64,000 bases of DNA from Moraxella boevrei DSM 14165. Lineage in GTDB: Bacteria; Pseudomonadota; Gammaproteobacteria; Pseudomonadales; Moraxellaceae. This document shows positions 37,073 through 46,676 of this stretch, one piece after another. Below the pieces are notes generated by a model. The model was not told the DNA's origin. It worked only from the letters and a program-made list of their open reading frames with translations, and made no database searches. Made by a program: the position numbers and the translations under genes. The stretch lies in NCBI RefSeq assembly GCF_000379845.1, contig NZ_KB903773.1:21417-85416 (forward strand), written 5' to 3'. The stretch's first letter is position 1; the number at the start of each line of letters is the position of its first letter.

Positions 37073-38023
37073 TTATAAAGTTTCAAACATTGCACTGATT
37101 GACTCTTCATTATTAATACGGCGTAATGCTTCTGCCAATAATGGGGCAATCGTCACTTGACGAATTTTAACACAAGATTTGGCATTATCGCTTAACGCAA
37201 TTGTGTCTGTTACGACCAACTCATCTAATACTGAGTTAGTAATCGTGTCAATCGCCTTACCTGATAACACAGGGTGCGTGACATACGCAACGACGCGTCT
37301 TGCCCCATGTTCTTTTAGGGCAGCAGCGGCTTTACACAGCGTACCTGCGGTATCCACCATATCATCAATAATCACACAATCACGGTCTTTCACATCGCCG
37401 ATAATGTGCATCACTTCTGATTCATTAGCTTTTGCACGCCGTTTGTCAATAATTGCCAAATCCGCTTCACCGAGTTGTTTTGCCATAGCTCTAGCACGCA
37501 CCACACCGCCGACATCAGGTGAAACTACCATTAAATTTTCGTAATGTTGTTCACGCAAATCTTTAAACAACACAGGCGTACCATAAATATTGTCCACAGG
37601 AATGTCAAAAAAGCCCTGAATTTGGTCGGCGTGCAAATCCACCGTTACCACACGGTCAATGCCAACAATGTTGAGCATATCAGCGACCACTTTGGCAGAA
37701 ATCGGCACACGGGCAGAACGTGGACGGCGATCTTGGCGAGCATAGCCAAAATACGGCATCACCGCTGTAATACGCCCTGCACTTGAGCGACGCAACGCAT
37801 CCGCCATTACCATGACTTCCATCAAGTTATCATTGGTCGGTGCAGACGTTGATTGTAAAATAAATACATCTTTACCACGCACGTTTTCTTGAATTTCAAC
37901 GGCAACTTCACCGTCAGAAAAACGGTCAACTTTGGCTTGACCTAATGGAATATGCAGATGGTTGGTAACATTTTTTGCCAATTCTGGGTGGGCATTTCCC
38001 GTAAAAATCGCCAAATACGGCAT
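37073..38023 (-). CDS. prs: Ribose-phosphate pyrophosphokinase
   Basis: Makes PRPP for nucleotide, histidine and tryptophan synthesis. 316 residues, standard. Motifs: [32 protein letters not shown] (ATP loop), [14 protein letters not shown] and the PRPP loop [12 protein letters not shown]. It follows two tRNA-Gln genes on the same strand, as in several gammaproteobacteria. Confidence 0.97.
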   Translation of the reverse strand: MPYLAIFTGNAHPELAKNVTNHLHIPLGQAKVDRFSDGEVAVEIQENVRGKDVFILQSTSAPTNDNLMEVMVMADALRRSSAGRITAVMPYFGYARQDRRPRSARVPISAKVVADMLNIVGIDRVVTVDLHADQIQGFFDIPVDNIYGTPVLFKDLREQHYENLMVVSPDVGGVVRARAMAKQLGEADLAIIDKRRAKANESEVMHIIGDVKDRDCVIIDDMVDTAGTLCKAAAALKEHGARRVVAYVTHPVLSGKAIDTITNSVLDELVVTDTIALSDNAKSCVKIRQVTIAPLLAEALRRINNEESISAMFETL

Positions 38024-38127
38024 GGTGCAGTCCTGTGATTAACGTATGAAAATCAGCTTATAATAATGTTATTTAACATTATTCATTTAGATGATAATTT
38101 TCAATGACTAAAAGTTAGGATAGAAAA

Positions 38128-38203
38128 TGGCAGGGGTAGCTGGACTCGAACCAACGGATGTCAGGATCAAAACCTGATGCCTTACCAACTTGGCGATACC
38201 CCT
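38128..38203 (-). tRNA. tRNA-Gln (anticodon TTG), copy 1
   Basis: 76 bases with CCA encoded. On the minus strand: acceptor AGGGGTA pairing with TACCCCT, anticodon loop TTTTGAT with TTG, T arm GGTTCGAGTCC. Identical to the copy 121 bases upstream. Confidence 0.95.
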
Positions 38204-38324
38204 AAAAACTCTATAAAGAATTACGGTGCGAACTATACCGATTTTTAAGATATTTGTCAATGTATTTAGATTGAATTTATCCTTTAAGGGAAACAACCTA
38301 CTTTTATTCCATTGACAAAAAATA

Positions 38325-38400
38325 TGGCAGGGGTAGCTGGACTCGAACCAACGGATGTCAGGATCAAAACCTGATGCCTTACCAACTTGGCGATACCCCT
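38325..38400 (-). tRNA. tRNA-Gln (anticodon TTG), copy 2
   Basis: 76 bases, same sequence as 38128-38203. It is the promoter-proximal copy of the tandem pair that runs toward prs. Confidence 0.95.
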
Positions 38401-38415
38401 ATTTATGAGAGCCGT

Positions 38416-38443
38416 ATTTTAGCAAAATTTTTTAAAAAAGCAA
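38416..38443 (-). promoter_or_regulatory. Promoter of the tRNA-Gln pair
   Basis: On the minus strand TTGCTT (38438-38443), a 16-bp spacer and TAAAAT (38416-38421), followed by a GC-rich discriminator typical of stable RNA promoters, about 15 bases before the tRNA. Confidence 0.55.
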
Positions 38444-38633
38444 GTGTTTTTTTATTTTTTTGCAAAAATTTCTTAAAAAATAGCTTAACTTAGGTTTGGT
38501 TTGGTTAAAGTTGTTGAAATTTTGGCAAAAAATATTGGTGATATTGACATAAATTGGATTACAATTTTGCCAAAATCGGTTATGATATAGGGATTTTTGT
38601 CTTGTTCATTTTTTACAAGTTATCATTAAGGGT

Positions 38634-39401
38634 TTGATTTTGGCAACTTTGTCTATGCGTCCGAAAAAACCGACATTGCTGTGGCTGTTGTTGGGGTTGA
38701 TTTTGTTTTGCTTGTTTTTGCTATTGCAATTACCAGCCAGCTGGCTTGTGCAAAAATTCGCCCCAAATAATCCGTATTTGCAACAAGTGTCGGGTAATCT
38801 TTGGCAAGGTCAAGCCAATTGGCAAATTCATCAAGCCAATCAAAAAAATCTTGCAGGCACGCTCAATTGGCAGTGGCAACCGTGGCATTTGCTCACAGGG
38901 AAAATCGGTATGGCGGTAGCGGTGCGGTCGGGTTCAACGGATATTAAAGGGATTGCAAAGTTTAACAAAAATACCATTCAGCTCAATGATTTTAAAGGAA
39001 AAATTGGTAAAGATACGCTAAGTTCATTTGCTGATTGGCAACTGCCTGACACGCCGATTATGCTTGAGAATTTGGCATTACAAAAAAATGTGTCAGGGTT
39101 TAGCGGTGTCACAGGGGATTTGAGCTGGGCGGGCGGTGCGATGCGTTATCCGATGGGTGGTCGGGTGTATCCGATTGATTTGCCTGCAATGCAAGGCAAG
39201 TTAAGCAATGAAAAAGAACGCTTACATTTGGCGATTAGCACACCGCAGGGGCAACGCTTGGGGGATTTTTTTGTGGATAATGATAAAATGTTGGATGTAC
39301 AGTTGACCCAACGTTTGTTAAAAAATATGCCCGATTATCAAGGGCAAGGGGCAGATGATAGCGTGGTAGTGTCGCTTCGCCAACCGTTGACGAGTTTTTA
39401 A
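38634..39401 (+). CDS. gspN: Type II secretion system protein N
   Basis: About 250 residues with one N-terminal membrane anchor (LLWLLLGLILFCLFLLLQL) and a periplasmic beta-rich domain containing GNLWQGQANW and TLNWQWQPWHLL, the GspN pattern. The start is uncertain: TTG 38634, TTG 38640 (best spaced from AAGGG at 38628) or ATG 38655. It is followed directly by gspC. GspN is an accessory part of the secretion machine linking inner-membrane and secretin parts. Confidence 0.82.
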   Translation: MILATLSMRPKKPTLLWLLLGLILFCLFLLLQLPASWLVQKFAPNNPYLQQVSGNLWQGQANWQIHQANQKNLAGTLNWQWQPWHLLTGKIGMAVAVRSGSTDIKGIAKFNKNTIQLNDFKGKIGKDTLSSFADWQLPDTPIMLENLALQKNVSGFSGVTGDLSWAGGAMRYPMGGRVYPIDLPAMQGKLSNEKERLHLAISTPQGQRLGDFFVDNDKMLDVQLTQRLLKNMPDYQGQGADDSVVVSLRQPLTSF

Positions 39402-39407
39402 GGGGTA

Positions 39408-40373
39408 ATGATGAAATCAAATGCGAACTTTTCTGCCCTATATAGGCTGCTGCCAAAGCTACAAAAGCTGTATCCACTGTTGTTATTTGTGGTGGTAGTT
39501 TGGCTGTGTTGGTTATTGGCTCGTTTGGTGTGGCTCATGGTCGCACCACCGTCTGCACCTGCGATTACGCCTGTGGCATTGCAAGCAAGCCAAAACAACG
39601 TGCCAATGGGCAATGGCTTGGATATTTTTGCACGTGCTGAGCCGACACAAACGGTCAATCAGCCACCACCTGATGTCAAAGTATTGGGGGTGACAATTGC
39701 CAGTCCAAAAGCCTTGTCATTTGCGATTTTGGCAAGTAATGGCAAAGTAAAAAGTTATAAAATTGGCGAAATGCTAGACGGTAGTGCCTATCAATTAGCA
39801 GAAGTAAATAATGACCATATTATCTTAAGTCAAAATGGACAAACGAGTAAGGTTGAGTTTGGTTCAGCCTTTGCCCTTGACCAACGTGAACAAGCGGGCA
39901 ACACCAACAATGCCCAAAACCCAAATGGTGCGATGTTATCAGGCAATGTGTTAACCAACACGCCAACGAACAGTATGCCAAATCCCTCCCCTGCCCCAAC
40001 CAATATACCCATGCAAAGCACACCCACACAAGCTGATAATTCTGCAAGCATAAACCCTGCAACCGACCCTGCCAATGCTTCACCGCTTGACAGTACGATT
40101 GCAGGATTACAGGAAAATCCGTCAGGCTATTTAAGCCAAATGGGGGTTGCTACCACGGGCAACGGCTATCTAGTGACAGACGGTATGCCGTCAGGGATTA
40201 AAGAGCGTTTGGGCTTGCAGTCGGGCGACCGTGTCATCTCGGTAAATGGACAAAATGTGGGGGAAAATCCAAGTCAAGATGCCCAACTGTTAGAACAGGT
40301 AAAACAATCGGGGCAAGCCCAAATCCAAGTGCAACGTGGCGAACAAACCATTACTTTAAGGCAATCTTTTTAA
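39408..40373 (+). CDS. gspC: Type II secretion system protein C
   Basis: 321 residues. One membrane segment (about residues 23-46), a homology region that contacts the secretin (VKVLGVTIASPKALSFAIL...YKIGEMLDG), a long Pro/Asn/Thr/Ala-rich linker (about 165-225) and a C-terminal PDZ-like domain (GIKERLGLQSGDRVISVNGQ). It lies 6 bases behind gspN and 31 bases before gspD, so the three are one operon. Confidence 0.9.
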   Translation: MMKSNANFSALYRLLPKLQKLYPLLLFVVVVWLCWLLARLVWLMVAPPSAPAITPVALQASQNNVPMGNGLDIFARAEPTQTVNQPPPDVKVLGVTIASPKALSFAILASNGKVKSYKIGEMLDGSAYQLAEVNNDHIILSQNGQTSKVEFGSAFALDQREQAGNTNNAQNPNGAMLSGNVLTNTPTNSMPNPSPAPTNIPMQSTPTQADNSASINPATDPANASPLDSTIAGLQENPSGYLSQMGVATTGNGYLVTDGMPSGIKERLGLQSGDRVISVNGQNVGENPSQDAQLLEQVKQSGQAQIQVQRGEQTITLRQSF

Positions 40374-40404
40374 TATTTTACATTTTACTTTTACAATTAA
40401 CACA

Positions 40405-42855
40405 ATGATGAACCAGACGATGAAAAACGCAATGAATACACAGACCACCAAAAAATCTTTACCATTAATCAAACTGTTAACCTTAAGCCTCGTGTTGACA
40501 ATGGGTGCGGTCACTTTACCCAGTGCATCTGCAGAAACTGGCTACAAAGTGCATTTGCAAGATGCGGATATTAAAGCATTTATTGACCAAGTTGCCAGTA
40601 TTACCCAAAAGAATTTTGTGCTTGACCCACGCATTAATGGTAATGTAACGGTGATTGCCAATAAAACTTTGAGCCGTGATGAGATTTATGAGCTGTTTTT
40701 GGCAGTGATGAAAGTTAATGGTATTGTGGCGATTGAGCGGGGTTTAAGCGTCGAATTATTGCCAGATACTGTGGCGAAACAAGCAGGCGTTGACGTGGAT
40801 CTGCGGGGTAATACCACAGGTAACCGTATGGCGACCCGCATTATTTATCTGACCAACACCAGTGCCACCGATGTGTTAAACGTCATCCGACCGATGATGC
40901 CCCAATACGCCAATGCCGCTGTCGTGCCAAATGTTAATGCATTGGTACTATCCGACCGTGCCGATAGTCTTAACGAAATGGCAAAACTAATTAAAGACTT
41001 AGACAGTAATATGAATGACAAACTCACCGTCATTCCGCTGCGTCATGTGGACGCCAACCGCATGATGGCGTTATTAAGTTCATTAACAGGCACGTCTACC
41101 ACAACATCCACCTCAAGCCAAAATGGACAACCAGAAGCTGTGAGTGCATCAGGTGGTAGTTTGATTAACATTATCGCCGACCCGATTTCCGATAGACTAT
41201 TGGTAAAAGGTAGCGTAGAAATGACTGCCAAAGTACAACGCATGGTAGAAGAGTTAGATACCTTACCAAGCCAAAGGCTAAGCGGTTTAAGGGTATTTCG
41301 GCTAAAATATGCCAGTGCCACTCATATCGCCAATATGCTTCGTGGGCTGTTATCAAACCAATCTATTAACAGTGCAGGTGACCAAACCACGCTAGAAGCC
41401 ACTTCCATGTTCGGCTCAAGTAACAACAATAGTTCCAATTCTAGCTCAAGCAATAACACATCTGCCACAGGCTCACCGATTAACACCAGTAGTACCAACA
41501 CCACAAGTAGTAACAACTCAGGTTATCAAGGTCGCCCATTTAGCATTATCGCTGACCAAACCCAAAATTCGGTCGTTGTCAATGCCAATCCAGAATTGAT
41601 GGTAGAAATTGAAAATACCATTAACCAACTTGATACACGCCGTGACCAAGTCCTGATACAAGCAGCCATCATGGAAATCTCAGGCAACGACACGCAACAA
41701 CTCGGCGTGCAATGGGCAATGGGGAATGCCAACAGTGGCGTGGGTGTAGTGAATTTTAACAATGTCGGAGCAACCGCGATTGGGCTGGCGAGTGAAGCCT
41801 TAACAGGGCGTGCAGGGTCAGCTGCGGCATCAATTGCAGGGGCATTGTTTGGCATCGGTGATAGCAAAGTGGATAGTAGTGGTAATCGTCAATTTTATGG
41901 GGCGATTTTGCAAGCGATTAATAAAACCAATAACGCCAATTTGTTGTCCATGCCGTCTATCTTGACCTTGGATAATGAAAAAGCCAATATTTTGGTCGGT
42001 CAAAATGTACCGTTTGTAACTGGCTCTTACACCACCAATAACAACAACTCATCTACTAATCCTTTTCAAACCGTGAGCCGTGAAGATGTAGGGATTAACC
42101 TAAATGTTGTGCCACATATTGGGGAAAATGGCACGGTACGCCTTGAAATCACTCAAGAAGTCTCTTCTATCGTGGAAGGCACACTCAACAATACAAGCGG
42201 TGTGGTAACAAATAAAAATCTGATTAAAACCACCATTTTGGCGGACGACCAACAAACGGTTGCCTTAGGCGGTCTGATGCGAGATAACAGTAGCTACGGA
42301 CAACAAAAAGTCCCCGGTCTTGGCGACGTGCCTGTGCTTGGCAATCTATTTCGTTCAAAAACCAAAAATAGCGACAAAACCAACTTAATCGTGTTTTTAC
42401 AACCGACCATTTTACGTAACGGCACGGCGGTGGCGAGCATGACCGAAAAAAGCCTAGACGGCATTCGCACCATGCAATTAGTTATTGACAAAAATGGCAC
42501 ATTAAAACAAATTCCGTTAAATATTAACAACTTATATCCAAATACTACACCGACAACCCCTGTTAATTTACCAAAAAATGACCTTGTTGTGCCTGCATCG
42601 CAGTCGTTGCAAAACATTCCAAAAGTCGTGCCAAACCCTATTGTTACAAGCACTCATGAACCAATTGTCAATACAAGCATGAAAACTCCAGTCAACGTTA
42701 ACGAAACAGTACAACCTGTACAAATGCTAGAACCTGTAGAAATCTCACCGATTACCGAAACTATCGTGGAGACACCAATGGCGATTGAAGTTAGTACCGA
42801 CACCAATGCTCCTGTTACCGTAATAACCGATAAGCCTGTGCTGGCAAATCCGTAA
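40405..42855 (+). CDS. gspD: Type II secretion system secretin GspD
   Basis: Outer-membrane secretin channel. 816 residues, longer than the usual 650-710. Signal peptide ending SASA, N0-N3 domains (LQDADIKAFIDQVASITQKNFVLDP opens N0), a Ser/Asn-rich stretch around residues 337-372 inside N3, the secretin core (VPFVTGSY, VGINLNVVPHI and KVPGLGDVPVLGNLFRS), and a Pro/Thr/Val-rich tail of about 110 residues beyond the normal end. The tail may be the pilotin-binding S-domain extended by low complexity. Other gsp genes are not in the window. Confidence 0.93.
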   Translation: MMNQTMKNAMNTQTTKKSLPLIKLLTLSLVLTMGAVTLPSASAETGYKVHLQDADIKAFIDQVASITQKNFVLDPRINGNVTVIANKTLSRDEIYELFLAVMKVNGIVAIERGLSVELLPDTVAKQAGVDVDLRGNTTGNRMATRIIYLTNTSATDVLNVIRPMMPQYANAAVVPNVNALVLSDRADSLNEMAKLIKDLDSNMNDKLTVIPLRHVDANRMMALLSSLTGTSTTTSTSSQNGQPEAVSASGGSLINIIADPISDRLLVKGSVEMTAKVQRMVEELDTLPSQRLSGLRVFRLKYASATHIANMLRGLLSNQSINSAGDQTTLEATSMFGSSNNNSSNSSSSNNTSATGSPINTSSTNTTSSNNSGYQGRPFSIIADQTQNSVVVNANPELMVEIENTINQLDTRRDQVLIQAAIMEISGNDTQQLGVQWAMGNANSGVGVVNFNNVGATAIGLASEALTGRAGSAAASIAGALFGIGDSKVDSSGNRQFYGAILQAINKTNNANLLSMPSILTLDNEKANILVGQNVPFVTGSYTTNNNNSSTNPFQTVSREDVGINLNVVPHIGENGTVRLEITQEVSSIVEGTLNNTSGVVTNKNLIKTTILADDQQTVALGGLMRDNSSYGQQKVPGLGDVPVLGNLFRSKTKNSDKTNLIVFLQPTILRNGTAVASMTEKSLDGIRTMQLVIDKNGTLKQIPLNINNLYPNTTPTTPVNLPKNDLVVPASQSLQNIPKVVPNPIVTSTHEPIVNTSMKTPVNVNETVQPVQMLEPVEISPITETIVETPMAIEVSTDTNAPVTVITDKPVLANP

Positions 42856-42891
42856 TGCTTGATAAATTGGTACATGGATAAAAAGCAGAAA

Positions 42892-43239
42892 ATGACGATA
42901 AATCCCGTTTTTGTCACGGTTGGGCTACTGGTTTGTAGCAATATTCTTATGACTTTTGCGTGGTATGGGCATCTTAAAAATTTTAACAATCAACCGTGGA
43001 TTGTCGCATCCTTGGTAAGTTGGGGGATAGCGTTATTTGAGTATTTGTTGCAAGTACCTGCCAATCGTATCGGACACACCGTACTGAATGTCGGACAACT
43101 AAAAATCATGCAAGAAGTGATTACGCTGTGTGTATTTGTGCCATTTGCGGTGCTGTATTTAAAAGAACCTTTAAAATTGGATTATCTGTGGGCGGGACTA
43201 TGTTTGCTCGGGGCGGTTTATTTTGTATTTCGCAGTTAA
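42892..43239 (+). CDS. DUF486/DMT-family small membrane protein
   Basis: 115 residues from ATG 42892 (MTINPVFVT); ATG 42874 is an alternative. Four membrane segments; the pattern SNILMTFAWYGHLK and the segment YLLQVPANRIG are diagnostic of DUF486. It has been grouped with EamA/DMT transporters but the substrate is unknown. It starts 36 bases after gspD on the same strand. Confidence 0.85.
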   Translation: MTINPVFVTVGLLVCSNILMTFAWYGHLKNFNNQPWIVASLVSWGIALFEYLLQVPANRIGHTVLNVGQLKIMQEVITLCVFVPFAVLYLKEPLKLDYLWAGLCLLGAVYFVFRS

Positions 43240-43263
43240 CATTAATTTTGATTTGATAAAATT

Positions 43264-43651
43264 TTAATTTTTATACTGTTGCCAAGACCAAAAACCCACG
43301 AACAGCCCCAACAGCAATTTTCGTCGCTCAATATGGGCAGTGGCAAGCATCGCAGGCAATGACAGCACCGCCACAATCCACGCATAAATCGTCATCATCA
43401 TGCCCACGTCCGCCACAGGCATGGCAAAACTGTTGCCGATATCGGACAGCAGTGCAATCGGAATAAATTCGGTGGTGTTAAAAATAAATGCCGATAATGC
43501 CAACACAACCACACGCCATTGACGTATTTTGTTGGGATAGTGTTGATTTTTTTTCAGTTTTTTGGCGGATTTTGGTTAAATTTTGATGCTGATTTTGTGA
43601 TGAGTTTTGTGGTATATTTTTTAGACTGGTCGTGAGGTTTTGCTCGGTCAT
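43264..43651 (-). pseudogene. Remnant of a SotB-like MFS sugar efflux transporter
   Basis: The segment 43264-43512 (minus) encodes the first two to three membrane helices of a SotB-like transporter ([45 protein letters not shown]) and then stops; the remaining 300 or so residues are missing. The natural start seems to be ATG 43651 (MTEQNLTTSL) in another frame. The two frames join if one base is lost from an A8 run (T8 on plus, 43547-43554). So the gene is both frameshifted and truncated. Confidence 0.75.
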
Positions 43652-43735
43652 ATTTTACAGTTTTATAGAATTTTTTATTTAAAATCAGTAGCGTTCATAC
43701 GGATTATTATCACTATCTGCTCGCACCCGCACTTT

Positions 43736-44332
43736 CTAGATACCGCCATTTTCTAGTAAAAAAACTTCACAGTTTTTCGGGCGAATGGCAAGCTCAAACT
43801 CACGAAATTTTGTCATGTTGTTCACACGACTACTTTCGCCGTGAAGTAGTTGCCACATCAGCATCCCTATCCACATCCCATGCGTAAAGACGATATATAT
43901 CCCATTTGGCAAGACATCGAACGCTTGACGCACATTTTTGACACGACCAATAAAATTATCAAAACTATCCGTCAAATCGCTGTCTTGATAATCATTGCCT
44001 TGTGTCCAAAAATCTTCAGCAAGTTGGCGTAATTCGCCAAGTTCCATATTTTTAATCCGCTCAGAATCCAGATAATTAAACTCATGCAAATCGTCTAAAA
44101 TTTGGGCAGTCATGCCTGTTTTTTGCAAAAATGGAAAGGCAGTTTGGTGTGTGCGAGCATAAGCGGAGATAAATACGCCATCAATCTTGGAGATGTTTTC
44201 GTTCAGCCAATCGGCAAGGGCAACCGCTTAGGTGTTGCCAAATTCGGTTAGGTTAATTTCATGGTTAGGGCGAAGTGCCAGCCCTGCATTACTTTCGCTT
44301 TGGGCGTGGCGGATTAGGTAGATTTTTTTCAT
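43736..44332 (-). pseudogene. Histidine phosphatase (phosphoglycerate-mutase family) with in-frame stop
   Basis: From ATG 44332 the frame reads MKKIYLIRHAQSESNAGL, the catalytic RHG-type motif, then hits TAA (bases 44228-44230) and continues in frame to 43736 with FISAYARTHQTA and VFTHGMWIGML, the second catalytic His region. The family normally has Gln at the stop position (Q-A-x-A-L), so CAA to TAA is the likely change. 198 codons in all. Its ATG overlaps the stop of the upstream methyltransferase gene (ATGA). Confidence 0.8.
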
Positions 44333-45540
44333 AAATTTTTTAATATTTCAAATAAAGCACACGCTAATTTTTCAGAAAATAAAGGTGGAACGGCATTTCC
44401 TATCATTTTATAATTTGCACCTACCGATGAAATAAATTCATAGTCATCATCAAATGTCTGCAATCTAGCAGATTCTCTAACAGTAATTGAGCGTGCTTGC
44501 TCCGAGTCATAATGTATGTGTCGTAATCCATCTTTATATAAATGAGCTGGGATAGTATTGCTTGGCTCATCTCGTCTTAAAACATAATATTTATGCACCG
44601 CTGAATTTTTACCAGTTTTTTGTGTATAAAGTTGCTTTAACTTTTCTGTTGAAACATACTCATATCTCGCTGTTTCAATGTCTTTTGCCAAAAATTGGAA
44701 AGTTTCGATATCACTTACATTATGAAAGCGTGGTAGATGATTTGCAATCGCTATATTAGGTTGCGTATGTGAATAATTTTTTCCATTAAGACGATACGCA
44801 GTTGTTGGATATAATTTTGGCAAATCACCAATCGCTTCTTGAACTGTCTTTAACGGTTTATAATATTTGGGTAAAATATTGGTATAGAAATCTTGCAATA
44901 TAGCTTTAGGATTGGCACATAAACCCTTACGAATACCAATAATAATCACTCGCCGACGCTTTTGTGGTACGCCAAATCTTGTCAAATCTTGCAAAGCAAA
45001 TTTTTTTAAATCAGATACAATGGCATAACCATGTTTATCAAATTCATCTCTAATTAAATCAATCACTAAAGTATCTTTTGGTTTGGCTGATAGCATACCT
45101 ACAACATTTTCAAAAACGAATAATTTAGGCTGATAATGCTGAACAACTTTAACATAACTTTCAAAAAGATAATTGCGATAATCATCTTTCATACCATTTT
45201 TATCTTGTACTCGACCTGCCATAGAGTAGGCTTGACAAGGTGGACCACCAATAATAACATCAATTGGTTTATGATTAACTAAAAAATCTAAACCTTGATT
45301 TGAACCATATTCTTTATCATTTTGCCAACCACTTAATAATTCATCAGTACGTTGAATATCAAACCTTAAAACTTGTTTATCGGCGTTTTGTTCATTGTAT
45401 TTAGTTTTTAGGCGATGAATTAAATTTGCAACAGGTTCTTTTTCCCATTCCACAGCCGAAACAAACTCAAAATTTTCATTTTTATGAAAACCTTCTGATA
45501 AACCACCACAACCTGCAAATAAATCTATAAATCTATACAT
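44329..45540 (-). CDS. DNA cytosine-5 methyltransferase, first of a pair
   Basis: 403 residues with the C5 motifs in order: FIDLFAGCGGLSEGF (I), GGPPCQAYS (IV, catalytic Cys), ENVVGML (VI), QKRRRVIIIG (VIII), a target-recognition region of about 100 residues, RESARLQTF (IX) and IGNAVPP (X). It lies 2 bases behind a second C5 methyltransferase gene and belongs to the restriction-modification island. It is more AT-rich than neighbouring core genes, consistent with transfer. Confidence 0.93.
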   Translation of the reverse strand: MYRFIDLFAGCGGLSEGFHKNENFEFVSAVEWEKEPVANLIHRLKTKYNEQNADKQVLRFDIQRTDELLSGWQNDKEYGSNQGLDFLVNHKPIDVIIGGPPCQAYSMAGRVQDKNGMKDDYRNYLFESYVKVVQHYQPKLFVFENVVGMLSAKPKDTLVIDLIRDEFDKHGYAIVSDLKKFALQDLTRFGVPQKRRRVIIIGIRKGLCANPKAILQDFYTNILPKYYKPLKTVQEAIGDLPKLYPTTAYRLNGKNYSHTQPNIAIANHLPRFHNVSDIETFQFLAKDIETARYEYVSTEKLKQLYTQKTGKNSAVHKYYVLRRDEPSNTIPAHLYKDGLRHIHYDSEQARSITVRESARLQTFDDDYEFISSVGANYKMIGNAVPPLFSEKLACALFEILKNL

Positions 45541-45542
45541 TG

Positions 45543-46610
45543 TTATTCATCATCTAAATAATTTTTTAATGTTAATGCTAAATAGTAACCCAATAAAGGT
45601 GGAACTGCATTGCCGACTTGTCGATATTGTTGAGTTTTATTACCTAAAAATACAAAATCGTCAGGAAAGCTTTGTAAGCGAGCATTTTCTCGAACTGTTG
45701 GAACACGATTCCATTTATAATGAAAATGATTGCGATGACCTGTATCTATTGTTTTTGATGGTTTTTGACTATGATACCTTGTCCATGCTTCATTAAATTT
45801 TCGACTATCACCGACACCTGCAGGCAAATCTTTATGATTACCACCTTCAGGAACTTGAGCAATAACTGATTTCACCAAATCGGTATGAACTGTCCCCAAA
45901 TGATTATGTAATACAGTTGAATTTTGTCGCATTTTTTGTTGATAATCTGAAAAAGCAGACATGGTGTATTCACTAATATTATGACCTAAATCATGTTCTA
46001 AGCTAGGTAAATCACCTATGGCTTGTTCACAAGTTACATAATTATCTTCTGTATGGACTGGTAAAGGAAAATCAAATTTGATACCATTTTTTAAACCCAC
46101 AAAAAAAATCCGCTTTCTGATTTGCGGTACACCATAATCGGGAGCATAAAGAACTTGGTAATTAATGGTATATCCTAAATCTCCAAATTCTTTTAAAATG
46201 GCTTCTTTGGCTTTGCCTTGATACAAAGTTGCTAAACCTGGTACATTTTCTAAAATGAAGGCTTGGGGTTGAAACTTTTTAACTGCTTCTACCATGCTAT
46301 AAAATAAGCCGTTTCTTTCATCATGTTCTTGACGTTTACCAGTCAATGAAAAACCTTGACAAGGTGGACCACCAATAATCACATCAATTTTTTGATGGTT
46401 TAATAAATCTGCAATTTCATCTAAAGTTTCATGTTTAAATAAATCACCTTTAAATGCAATCGCTCCATGATGATTTTTTTCAAATGTTTTTAATGCCATT
46501 TCATCAAAATCAACACCCATTAAAACATCAAAACCCGCATCAATAAAGCCTTTAGACAATCCACCACAGCCTGAAAACATATCAATAACAGTAAATTTTT
46601 TATTTTTCAT
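45543..46610 (-). CDS. DNA cytosine-5 methyltransferase, second of a pair
   Basis: 355 residues: VIDMFSGCGGLSKGF (I), GGPPCQGFSLTG (IV), ENVPGLA (VI), QIRKRIFFVG (VIII), RENARLQSF (IX), QVGNAVPPL (X). The target-recognition region differs from the partner enzyme. Two C5 enzymes with one nuclease suggest that the site is asymmetric and each enzyme protects one strand; this is inference. It is 66 bases behind the nuclease gene. Confidence 0.93.
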   Translation of the reverse strand: MKNKKFTVIDMFSGCGGLSKGFIDAGFDVLMGVDFDEMALKTFEKNHHGAIAFKGDLFKHETLDEIADLLNHQKIDVIIGGPPCQGFSLTGKRQEHDERNGLFYSMVEAVKKFQPQAFILENVPGLATLYQGKAKEAILKEFGDLGYTINYQVLYAPDYGVPQIRKRIFFVGLKNGIKFDFPLPVHTEDNYVTCEQAIGDLPSLEHDLGHNISEYTMSAFSDYQQKMRQNSTVLHNHLGTVHTDLVKSVIAQVPEGGNHKDLPAGVGDSRKFNEAWTRYHSQKPSKTIDTGHRNHFHYKWNRVPTVRENARLQSFPDDFVFLGNKTQQYRQVGNAVPPLLGYYLALTLKNYLDDE

Positions 46611-46676
46611 CTTATTTTCTCATCAAAAAAGCGATATTTTAACATAGGACATTAAAAAAATTTGGGGGTAAATATA

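Noticed and set aside
38108..38296. 62-codon minus-strand ORF
   Set aside because: It lies across a tRNA-Gln gene and its flank.
38128..38400. tRNA-Gln pair as an integration site for a genomic island
   Set aside because: Both copies are complete, sit upstream of prs as in other genomes, and no integrase or cargo lies between them.
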